The notes below the pieces were generated by a model. It saw only the letters and a program-made list of their open reading frames with translations. It searched no databases and was not told the DNA's origin. The position numbers and the translations under genes are program-made. Below, one piece after another: positions 37,692 to 45,868 of a DNA stretch of 64,000 nucleotides; positions within the stretch are counted from its first letter, which is position 1, and each line of letters opens with the position of its first letter. The DNA is from Bacteroidota bacterium (GTDB lineage: Bacteria; Bacteroidota; Bacteroidia; AKYH767-A; OLB10): NCBI GenBank assembly GCA_016709725.1, contig JADJMG010000010.1, positions 62,001 to 126,000 of the forward strand, in the 5' to 3' direction.

Positions 37692-39557
37692 ATGTTATGT
37701 CTATTTTTACCGATGGTATTCTATAGAGAAGCCATATTATTTACCAAACAACAGAGTGTGAAAGAATTAAGTGCTTTAAATAAGTATTTTGTAAAGTATA
37801 AAGGACACCTTTTGTGTGGAATTTTATTTGTGACGATCTCGAATCTCTTTGGAATTTTTCCAGCCCAGCTCACGCGCAATGCTTTAGATGTAGTACTCAG
37901 TAATATAGATACTTATCGCCTTTTTGATGGATTTAACTCCCAGACAGGAGTTTACAAAATGCTGATGTTCAATATATTTATTTTTGGCGTGTTGGTGCTT
38001 TCCATGGCCTTGATGAAGGGTTTATTTATGTTTTTTATGCGCCAAACCATCATTGTCATGTCAAGACACGTTGAATATGACTTAAAAAATGAAATTTATA
38101 GTCAGTATCAAAAATTGGGACTTGATTTTTATAATCGCAATAATACCGGCGATTTGATGAACCGAATTAGTGAAGATGTAGGTCGTGTAAGAATGTATGT
38201 TGGTCCAGCCATCATGTATTCTATTAATATGATCGTATTGTTTGTATTGGTTATTTGGGCGATGTACAGTGTAAATCCTCGACTAGCAACGTATGTGTTG
38301 TTGCCTTTGCCCATTTTGACCTATTTGGTTTATTATGTTCACGATCGAATTAATAAAAAGAGTGAAAGGGTGCAGGGACAACTATCGGTTTTATCCACCT
38401 TTTTGCAAGAAACTTTCTCGGGTATCCGTTTGATCAAAGCGTACGCTCGAGAGAAAGATTATCAAGAATATTATCAAGAGCAGACTTCATTATACCATCG
38501 TTTTTCGATGGATCTGGTTAAGATTAATGCTTTTTTTATGCCCACGATGGTTTTATTGGTGGGGTTAAGTACTATACTCACTGTTTATATTGGATCGTTG
38601 GAGGTAATTGCTGGCCGACTTACAGTTGGTAACATCGCTGAATTTGTCATTTATGTAACCATGTTGACATGGCCCGTTGCTTCTTTAGGATGGGTAGTTA
38701 CCATCATTCAAAGAGCCGCTGCATCACAACAGCGAATCAACGAATTTCTAAAAGAAATCCCTTCCATTCAACCAGGCAATATTCAATGTAAGGAATTAAA
38801 AGGCGAGATTGAGTTGACTCATGTTACCTTTCGGTACGAAAAAAATCGTCAACCTGCATTGAATGATGTGTCGATAAAAATTCCTGCAGGATCATCTTTA
38901 GGAATCATCGGCAAAACAGGTTCTGGGAAATCAACATTGGTGAATGTGCTATTACGATTGGTGGATGTGAATGAAGGTGTGGTAAAGGTAGATGGTATTG
39001 AAATTAAAAATTATGATACCGATCAATATCGAAAGAGAATTGGTTGTGTACCGCAGGACGTTTTTTTATTTTCAGATACCATCGAAGAAAATATTGCATT
39101 TGGAATTGATACGCCCTATCCAGAAGGCGCCATTGTGGAAGCTGCAAAAAATGCGGATTTGTATAAAAATATTATGGAGTTTCCATTGCAATTTAAAACG
39201 ATGGTAGGGGAGCGAGGCATTACATTATCGGGTGGACAGAAGCAGCGACTCTCCATTGCAAGAGCCATCATTCGCAATCCCGACATTCTCATTTTTGATG
39301 ATTGTTTGTCGGCGGTAGATACAATTACAGAGGAGAAAATCTTAACCAATCTTTCTTCCATCATGAAAAATAAAACCACTCTTTTTGTCAGTCATCGTGT
39401 GGCAACTGTGAAGTCGTGCGATCAAATAATTGTTTTAGAGGAAGGAAAAATAGTTGAGTTAGGGACGCATGACTCACTATTAGCAAACGATGGATTTTAT
39501 CGACATCTCTTTGAATCACAATTGATGGAAGATGAAATCAAAGACTCTAAATTGTAA
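37692..39557 (+). CDS. ABC transporter ATP-binding/permease protein (MsbA-like exporter)
   Basis: 621 residues: an N-terminal six-helix permease domain (to about residue 350), then the ABC domain with Walker A GKTGSGKST (407-415), Q-loop PQDVF, signature LSGGQKQRLS and Walker B ILIFDDCLS, and a switch His in VSHR. It works as a dimer that exports lipids, peptides or drugs from the inner membrane. The first 24 nt may be upstream of the true start (ATG at 37716). Divergent from leucine dehydrogenase, 79 bp between. Confidence 0.93.
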   Translation: MLCLFLPMVFYREAILFTKQQSVKELSALNKYFVKYKGHLLCGILFVTISNLFGIFPAQLTRNALDVVLSNIDTYRLFDGFNSQTGVYKMLMFNIFIFGVLVLSMALMKGLFMFFMRQTIIVMSRHVEYDLKNEIYSQYQKLGLDFYNRNNTGDLMNRISEDVGRVRMYVGPAIMYSINMIVLFVLVIWAMYSVNPRLATYVLLPLPILTYLVYYVHDRINKKSERVQGQLSVLSTFLQETFSGIRLIKAYAREKDYQEYYQEQTSLYHRFSMDLVKINAFFMPTMVLLVGLSTILTVYIGSLEVIAGRLTVGNIAEFVIYVTMLTWPVASLGWVVTIIQRAAASQQRINEFLKEIPSIQPGNIQCKELKGEIELTHVTFRYEKNRQPALNDVSIKIPAGSSLGIIGKTGSGKSTLVNVLLRLVDVNEGVVKVDGIEIKNYDTDQYRKRIGCVPQDVFLFSDTIEENIAFGIDTPYPEGAIVEAAKNADLYKNIMEFPLQFKTMVGERGITLSGGQKQRLSIARAIIRNPDILIFDDCLSAVDTITEEKILTNLSSIMKNKTTLFVSHRVATVKSCDQIIVLEEGKIVELGTHDSLLANDGFYRHLFESQLMEDEIKDSKL

Positions 39558-39797
39558 ACCAATTATGAGGAAAAGTATTCTTTTTAAATTACTTCGTTAT
39601 TCATTAGTTGTGCCACTTGCTAAGCAGTAATATCATCAAAATCAATAGTATATTTTTGTTTGCCGCATAGTTTGTGACTTGTACTTTAAATTTAATGTAC
39701 GTGGTGTAAAGTCCAAATCAGTAAAATAATGAAATTCTAAACATTAATTTTTTTTGTTCAACTATTTTTAATTAATCTTGCTTCTTGTTAGCAAACA

Positions 39798-40202
39798 ATG
39801 TATATGAACGAATTTGACAATTCTGGCCGTGAAGCTCATTTCTCTAAAAGAGTGAGAGCAGGAAAGAGAACTTATTATTTCGATGTGAAAGCTACTCGTG
39901 GAAACGATTACTACTTGACCATTACAGAAAGTAAAAGAAAGCCTGGCGAATCAGAAGATCGACCTTTCTTTGAAAAGCATAAATTGTTTCTTTACAAAGA
40001 AGATTTTGATAAATTTACGGAAGGTCTGCACGAAGCTTTAGGATTTATAAAGCAAAAGCGTGAAGGAGAAGAGGGCACATCTACAGAAATGTACAGAGAA
40101 CCATCTTCAACCGAAGAAACTTCATCCAATCATACAACACCAGTATTCGTTGAACAAAACTCAAACTTCACTGATTTGAGTTACGACGATCTCGGAAAAT
40201 AA
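39798..40202 (+). CDS. DUF3276 PUR-type nucleic-acid-binding protein
   Basis: 134 residues. The repeat-containing PUR domain reads HFSKRVRAGKRTYYFDVKATRGNDYYLTI and HKLFLYKEDFDKFTEGLHEAL. Related to PUR-alpha; binds single-stranded DNA/RNA. Acidic, disordered C-terminus from about residue 95. Found across Bacteroidota. Terminator follows. Confidence 0.92.
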   Translation: MYMNEFDNSGREAHFSKRVRAGKRTYYFDVKATRGNDYYLTITESKRKPGESEDRPFFEKHKLFLYKEDFDKFTEGLHEALGFIKQKREGEEGTSTEMYREPSSTEETSSNHTTPVFVEQNSNFTDLSYDDLGK

Positions 40203-40218
40203 TTTCAACCCCTATTGC

Positions 40219-40250
40219 AAAAAACCTTCTCGTCTCGGGAAGGTTTTTTT
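40219..40250 (+). terminator. Rho-independent terminator
   Basis: Perfect 11-bp stem AAAAAACCTTC / GAAGGTTTTTT (40219-40229 and 40239-40249), 9-nt loop and a T-tract. Confidence 0.85.
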
Positions 40251-40373
40251 GTTTGTGGAGTTTTAAGTGCTGAATTAAGGTATGAGCATTGCAATGATCA
40301 TCTTTTATATTAAAGGTTTTCACCTTTTAATAGATCTAATATTGGGTAATTAAAACTATAAATTTAGTTTAAC

Positions 40374-40429
40374 TAATTCTTAATTCTTAATTCTTAATTC
40401 TTAATTCTTAATTCTTAATTCTTAATTCC
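40374..40429. repeat. Tandem 7-bp repeat (TAATTCT)n
   Basis: Seven perfect head-to-tail copies of TAATTCT (40374-40422) and one imperfect. The array runs into the last codons and stop of the minus-strand receiver gene (stop at 40422-40424). Confidence 0.9.
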
Positions 40430-41231
40430 CTCTCTCCAGCTCCATATTAATCGTCATCACCAATCCATCCAAATCAATTTTCAAACTTTCGAATTGATGA
40501 ATAGCTTGATTAAAATCTTGCTGGCTACGGATTCCTTCTGTAAAGTCACTAAATTTTTGTGCGTACGATGCAGTCGTTAACAGTTTAACAGGTGATTTTA
40601 ATTTATGCGCTGCATGAAATGTTTTTTCGTGATTCGCCTCTTGCAACCCATTCCATACATCGTCAATCAATTGAGGTAATTGTTGACTGAGCATTTTTAA
40701 AAAGTGTTGTACGTCGTTTTCGTTATGATTGAAGACCGCATATAATTTTCCAATACCAACAATTTCATTTTGTTCAATATCTTCAAATTGAAAATCTTTT
40801 TTAATCTTCGTGTTTTTAGAAAGCACTTCAAATAAATCCTGCGGACTATAAGGTTTTGTTAAATAATCGTCGATGCCTGCTTTTTTAGCGTTCTCTCGAT
40901 CGTCATCGGATGCGTTTGCCGTAAGTGCAATAATGGTAAGATGCGATCCTGCTTTTTCTTCCAAGCGAATTTGATGACTTAATTCGTACCCGTTCATTCC
41001 TGGCATTTCCACATCGGTAAGCATCACATCAAATTGAAAATTGCGAGTTTTTAAGAGTGCTTCTTCACCGGATCCTGCAATCTCAATGCTTTGAATACCT
41101 AAATTGCTTAAGATTCTTTTTCCTAAAAACTGATTTACTTTATTATCATCCACCAACAACACTCTCAATCCAGCATTGAGCAAAGTTTGCAGGGGCTTAT
41201 CATCTTCAATCATTTTATTTTCTTGCATCAA
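40422..41231 (-). CDS. Response regulator receiver with C-terminal Hpt domain
   Basis: 269 residues. Receiver: acidic pair D28-D29, phospho-acceptor D73 in LTDVEMPGMNGYE, T104 in IALTANAS and K126 in YLTKPYS. The C-terminal Hpt domain has an H-box HAAHKLKSPVKLL with H209 as the likely phospho-accepting His. No DNA-binding or HisKA domain. It acts as a phosphorelay intermediate and needs a separate hybrid kinase. Follows the type B protein gene by 13 bp on the same strand, so it is probably co-transcribed. Confidence 0.88.
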   Translation of the reverse strand: MMQENKMIEDDKPLQTLLNAGLRVLLVDDNKVNQFLGKRILSNLGIQSIEIAGSGEEALLKTRNFQFDVMLTDVEMPGMNGYELSHQIRLEEKAGSHLTIIALTANASDDDRENAKKAGIDDYLTKPYSPQDLFEVLSKNTKIKKDFQFEDIEQNEIVGIGKLYAVFNHNENDVQHFLKMLSQQLPQLIDDVWNGLQEANHEKTFHAAHKLKSPVKLLTTASYAQKFSDFTEGIRSQQDFNQAIHQFESLKIDLDGLVMTINMELERGN

Positions 41232-41244
41232 GATTATGTTTGAA

Positions 41245-42894
41245 TTAACGAAGTAATGTAAATGTGCCTAATTTTTTCTTCTTGACTTTAATTCCTTCGC
41301 TATCTAATCCTTGGTAATTGATTCGATAAACATATACTCCAATTGGAGCATCTTGTCCTTCATACGTTCCATCCCATCCTTCTGTAGGATCTTCGGTATA
41401 AAAAATTTGTTGACCTCTTCGATTAATAATCTTAAAATTGAATAAAGGTGAATTGTTCACATAGGGTCTAAATATATCATTTAGACCATCACCATCAGGA
41501 GTAAAGGCATTCGGAATGTAAACGGTAGGTTCACAAATTTCTAATACCTCTAAGCTTTTCGATTTTTTACATCCGTTCGCTCGGGTAATTTCAACAGAAT
41601 AAACAGCAGGATATAAAATGGTTATTTCTCTGCTGGTTTCAAAGGTTGGTGTCCACAAATAAGAAAGCGCATCACCAGCATCCAAGGTTAAACTATCATT
41701 GTAAAAAAAGCAATACAATGAATCTTCACCTATATCAATAGGAGGATTTAATAAAAAAGATGGAAATGATATGGAGTCACTTCGTGCACATCCTGTATTC
41801 TCCACCGTCACATAATACATTCCCGTATCCGTTACTCCAAGGATAGGAAGTGTATCACCCGTTGACCAAGTATATCTGACTCCATCAATCGTAGTTGCAT
41901 CAAGCAATATAGTGTCTCCTTCGCAGAGTGGAGTATTGGGTCCTAAATCAAAAGAAGGTGGATTAACAATTAATACAGTCACACTATCAGTACCAAAATC
42001 GGTGTTGAGATAATAGGTAGTAGGAGTCGTTGGATTAATTTGAATCGTGGTATCTAAACTTAAAGTGTCATTAGGTGCGCTTTCATCACTCCACCAAAAA
42101 GGAACATTACAATCGGCAATAAGAGTAGTCGTTTCAGTAGGACAAATGATGGTATCTCCTAAAATATTAATTGTGACATCTACTTTTCGAACAACAATAT
42201 CATCAAAAAAGTAATAAGCACTGTTATCGATACTTGTACAATTACTTGCTCTGGTTCCGTAATTTGTTTTTTGCAAAAGAGGGTCGTTATCATCTCTAAA
42301 CAAACCGAGAGTTACATAATTTTCTCCTCCAAAGGCTAAATACATACCGGAAACTAATGTCCAATTATTGGTATCTACAATTTGTGCTGAGCTCTCCAGT
42401 TGTGGCGTAAAAAGTATGGTTCCAGTACCGGGTTGGGTGGGAATATTATTTGAGAGTAACATGCCGAGTGAATTGCATGCAAACCGTGCACTGTCGGCAA
42501 GTTGAACATAAAATTCTAATTGATAAATTCCGCCTGCTACCATTGGTATAGCCAGTGGAACTGAAATGTATTCACGGTAACCATTTAATAAATCAAATTG
42601 CAAGCCCATGTAGTTTTTTCCGTTTTTTCGTTCGTCGCAATAACCTGCAACGTTATTCGGAATATTTACAACATCACAAGGGAGGATTGCACCACTCGAT
42701 TGATTTCGTACGTATAAATCGGGTGTCCCATTTAAACCTAACCATGGTTGAGCTAAATTCCATTGTCCAGCAGCCGTCGGTGTTCCAATGGTGGTTTCAA
42801 AACTTGGATTGGGAGCCAAATTTTGTGCATATAACTTTCCACCGATCATCGCCATGATCAATATCCAATAACTCGCAATTACTTTCTTCCTCAT
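41245..42894 (-). CDS. Exported protein with type B T9SS (gliding-motility) C-terminal domain
   Basis: 549 residues. Signal peptide (VIASYWILIMAMIGGKLYAQ). An N-terminal lectin/jelly-roll-like region opens NLAPNPSFETTIG, then two or three Ig-like modules (e.g. CEGDTILLDATTIDGVRYTWSTG). The type B CTD closes: VYIPNAFTPDGDGLNDIFRP, FKIINRRGQQIFY, GVYVYRINY. Exported by T9SS and likely bound to a PorP/SprF-type partner such as the one 2 kb upstream. It overlaps the PorE-like gene by 4 bp. Confidence 0.9.
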   Translation of the reverse strand: MRKKVIASYWILIMAMIGGKLYAQNLAPNPSFETTIGTPTAAGQWNLAQPWLGLNGTPDLYVRNQSSGAILPCDVVNIPNNVAGYCDERKNGKNYMGLQFDLLNGYREYISVPLAIPMVAGGIYQLEFYVQLADSARFACNSLGMLLSNNIPTQPGTGTILFTPQLESSAQIVDTNNWTLVSGMYLAFGGENYVTLGLFRDDNDPLLQKTNYGTRASNCTSIDNSAYYFFDDIVVRKVDVTINILGDTIICPTETTTLIADCNVPFWWSDESAPNDTLSLDTTIQINPTTPTTYYLNTDFGTDSVTVLIVNPPSFDLGPNTPLCEGDTILLDATTIDGVRYTWSTGDTLPILGVTDTGMYYVTVENTGCARSDSISFPSFLLNPPIDIGEDSLYCFFYNDSLTLDAGDALSYLWTPTFETSREITILYPAVYSVEITRANGCKKSKSLEVLEICEPTVYIPNAFTPDGDGLNDIFRPYVNNSPLFNFKIINRRGQQIFYTEDPTEGWDGTYEGQDAPIGVYVYRINYQGLDSEGIKVKKKKLGTFTLLR

Positions 42895-44855
42895 GGCAAT
42901 ATTTCAATATTTACTATTTCAATTCTTCTTTCCATCGCAGCTTCTTTGCTGTAAATTGATTTTCGAATGTCTTTCACCTGATCACTTACGCGCTTGTCAG
43001 CATCCTCTTCACCTTTTGGAAGGAAGACAATTTCTAACTTTTTGTCTTGGATCCATTTCTTGAAACGATCATCCTGCCACTTTGCCCAGTAATTCTCAAG
43101 GCTCCGAATTCTACGATTCGACAAAATTAGGTTATAACGCCGTTCTGCCAAAGGACTTGCACTCCCCAAAATGGTTATTTTTAAGCGAGTTGATGTATTG
43201 TTTAGCAAATAGAATAATTGTTCCGTAAACGATCTTAATTTACTGAAATTCAATGCGACAGAATCTTTAAAGAAGATCGAAATCATATTTTTTAAAGAAT
43301 CATTCGACTGTTGATCCGAATACTCCTTCATTCTTAAAAGGTAATCAGTCGCTAAATGATCGTATTCTTTATCCGTAATCGATTTATTGCTTTTTGGATC
43401 TGGATAGTCATTGTCGAAGTATAAGCGAATTGGAAAATTGAGTTTGATGGATGAAATTTTGGCTTCTGTGGGGAGGTTTTCAAATAAGCTACTTGAATCT
43501 TTGACAGCAATTACTGAATCATTGGTTAAGATGGAAGTAGTGTCTAAAGATGGCAATATAGGTTGCATTCGAAATATATCGTAACAACAAGAAGAGCCGT
43601 TTAACTTTTCAGCTGGTGGACGATTACTCACTAAAAACGCCTGATGATTTTCACCATAACTGCGTGTATAATATAAATCGTTATAACCACTATTGTATGG
43701 TGGCGGTAAACACTGAGCGGTATTTTTTTCGATGGATGTAAACCCAATTTGATACAAATCAAGTCCTCCTAATCCGTCATTTTTCTCAGTTGAATAATAC
43801 AAACTGTCAATTTCAATATCATAAAATGGCGACCACTCATCATTCTCTGTATTCACCGTTTTTCCAAGATTGATAGGCGACTCATATTGATTTTGTGATT
43901 TTCGTTTACACATCCACAAATCCATTCCACCCATTCCTCCTAATTTATTACTGCTAAAAAATAGCAAATAGCCTTCCGCTTTGTTGGTTGTAATATTGGG
44001 TTGTGTGGAAGTTCGTCCCGTAGGATTTATTTCCGATGATAATTTAACCGCCTCTTTCCATTTTCCATTTACGAGTTCTGATTCGTACAATGCACAATTT
44101 AATTTCCCGTTTTCATCAAACAGACATCGCGTAAAAACCATTATTTTTCCATCGGGACTGATGGATGCATTCGCGTCATTGAATGCTGGCATGTTAATGG
44201 ATTCAGGAAGAATTTTTGATTTTTCTCTGGATGCCTCATCCGTTTTCATACTTGCAATTCGCGAAGTAGCAGTTTTAACATTTTTTTCAATAAGAGTAAA
44301 GCGTAGAGATGAGTAGTACAAAAATGAATCACCTAAAGGAGCAGGAGCAAAATCAGAGTAATCCGTATTTACATCACCTGGTTCTGGGTACACTTCAATC
44401 AAGGCTTTTTTTGCAAAGAGTATTTCTGCATTCTTATAATCGAACAATAATTTATGAAAAGTTGTTTCTTGCGTCGCATCTAAATTTTTTAAGCTATCAA
44501 TACTTGCATAAGCAGCAGCGAAATCACCTAATCGTTTTTGTAAATCTGCTTTTTCAAGGAATGCTTTTATCTTGATTTCTTTTTCGGGTTGATGGGCTAT
44601 GCAGCGTTGAAACCAAGTAATCGCAGAAGCATAATTATGCAATAATTTTTCAGCGCTTCCCATCTTGAAACAGAGGGAAGCATCTTCATCGTATTCTAAG
44701 GCCAAGCGATAATTATTTATTCCACAAAAAGGATCATTGCGTTGGATGCATTCATCGCCTGCATTCACATAAGCCAACTTGGATTGAGCAAAACCTGTTG
44801 CTTCCATCAAAAGAAGGATTGCCAATGAACCAAGTAATAATCTCAATTTTTTCAT
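42891..44855 (-). CDS. PorE-like protein: TPR, PD40 propeller and degenerate OmpA-C-like end
   Basis: Start chosen at 44855 (MKKLRLLLGSLAILLLM...), which overlaps the PorP stop in TAATG. Signal peptide; TPR-like helices (residues about 25-150); PD40/WD40-like repeats (NDANASISPDGKIMVFTR, TTNKAEGYLLFFSSNKLGGMGG, EWSPFYD, GLGGLDLYQI); and a C-terminal part with LKITILGSASPLAERRYNLILSNRR, similar to OmpA-type peptidoglycan-binding ends but degenerate. This layout is that of PorE/SprF-associated proteins. Likely outer-membrane lipid or peptidoglycan associated. Confidence 0.82.
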   Translation of the reverse strand: MKKLRLLLGSLAILLLMEATGFAQSKLAYVNAGDECIQRNDPFCGINNYRLALEYDEDASLCFKMGSAEKLLHNYASAITWFQRCIAHQPEKEIKIKAFLEKADLQKRLGDFAAAYASIDSLKNLDATQETTFHKLLFDYKNAEILFAKKALIEVYPEPGDVNTDYSDFAPAPLGDSFLYYSSLRFTLIEKNVKTATSRIASMKTDEASREKSKILPESINMPAFNDANASISPDGKIMVFTRCLFDENGKLNCALYESELVNGKWKEAVKLSSEINPTGRTSTQPNITTNKAEGYLLFFSSNKLGGMGGMDLWMCKRKSQNQYESPINLGKTVNTENDEWSPFYDIEIDSLYYSTEKNDGLGGLDLYQIGFTSIEKNTAQCLPPPYNSGYNDLYYTRSYGENHQAFLVSNRPPAEKLNGSSCCYDIFRMQPILPSLDTTSILTNDSVIAVKDSSSLFENLPTEAKISSIKLNFPIRLYFDNDYPDPKSNKSITDKEYDHLATDYLLRMKEYSDQQSNDSLKNMISIFFKDSVALNFSKLRSFTEQLFYLLNNTSTRLKITILGSASPLAERRYNLILSNRRIRSLENYWAKWQDDRFKKWIQDKKLEIVFLPKGEEDADKRVSDQVKDIRKSIYSKEAAMERRIEIVNIEILP

Positions 44856-45868
44856 TAGTACACAGGACAAATTACATGTTTTTGTGGACGAGCTTTTATG
44901 TTTTTTGTGAAGTAAACCAAACTGAATTCAGGTCCACCTCGACCATTGTTCACCGTTTTGAGTGCCGAAGTTGTTACATCATAAGAGAATCCAATTCTAA
45001 ATTTATTCCAATACACGGCTACAAATGGAATGAGCGCATCGTCCCAACGATCATTGAGTCCAATTCCAAAAGCATAATTTTTTCGAGTCTCTTGCATCAA
45101 ATCTATTTTCAATTCAGCGCCAAAATTAAGTGCACGATATTCTTGTTGCATCATAAATACAGCAGAAGGTAAAAGCGTTAAATTGGAATTTAATTTAAAA
45201 GTAGGTGTAGTGTGCATTTGCCATAGAACAGGTCTACGCACTTTTTCTGAATAAAAACTTTGATTAGGTCGATTGATATGTGTTGATGAAAATCCAACAT
45301 CCCAAGAATAATTCTCTCTAACCATTTCCCAACCCAATCCAAATCCTAGATCCATCCAAGTAACTTTCTCTCCAGCGCCGTTTTCTCCTGATGGCGCAAG
45401 GGGATCCCAAGAGTCTCCGTTGAATTGATTGTCGAAAGTTAATTTGCTAAAATCCACACTGCGTTGACTTCCTCCAAGCATAATTCCTGCTCTTAAAAAA
45501 TGTGTGGAATCACTGTTGATGGGTTTAGTAAAAGAGGTAAAAAGTCGAATGTCAAGCGTACGCATTTGTCCATCACCAGCATCATCATGATTGATGAGGA
45601 GACCAGCACCTAATCCTTTGAGTCGATCATTAAGCATCGTTAGCTTTAAATCTCCACCCAATGAAATTGTTTTATATGGTACGGTAACGGAATTCCATTG
45701 TCGACGAAGCATTCCATTTAATCGCAAATCAGCAGGAAAATTTCCAGCATTAGAGGGATTTAAGTTTAGCGCTGAATGTGGAAATTGAGAAAAGTGAATA
45801 TCCTGTCCATTCATCTCTAAAGTAGAGAAGAATAAAATTATGAGTGATATGTAATAATACTTTTTCAC
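44855..45868 (-). CDS. PorP/SprF-family T9SS outer membrane protein
   Basis: 337 residues. Signal peptide (YYYISLIILFFSTLEMNGQ), then DIHFSQFPHSALNLNPSNAG, the family's typical N-terminus, and alternating amphipathic beta-strands ending VTTSALKTVNNGRGGPEFSLVY. PorP/SprF proteins form small outer-membrane barrels that anchor type B T9SS cargo. It starts 1 bp after the upstream adhesin gene stop. Confidence 0.93.
   Translation of the reverse strand: MKKYYYISLIILFFSTLEMNGQDIHFSQFPHSALNLNPSNAGNFPADLRLNGMLRRQWNSVTVPYKTISLGGDLKLTMLNDRLKGLGAGLLINHDDAGDGQMRTLDIRLFTSFTKPINSDSTHFLRAGIMLGGSQRSVDFSKLTFDNQFNGDSWDPLAPSGENGAGEKVTWMDLGFGLGWEMVRENYSWDVGFSSTHINRPNQSFYSEKVRRPVLWQMHTTPTFKLNSNLTLLPSAVFMMQQEYRALNFGAELKIDLMQETRKNYAFGIGLNDRWDDALIPFVAVYWNKFRIGFSYDVTTSALKTVNNGRGGPEFSLVYFTKNIKARPQKHVICPVY

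Noticed and set aside
40374..40429. CRISPR-like array
   Set aside because: The unit is 7 bp with no spacers, so it is a microsatellite.
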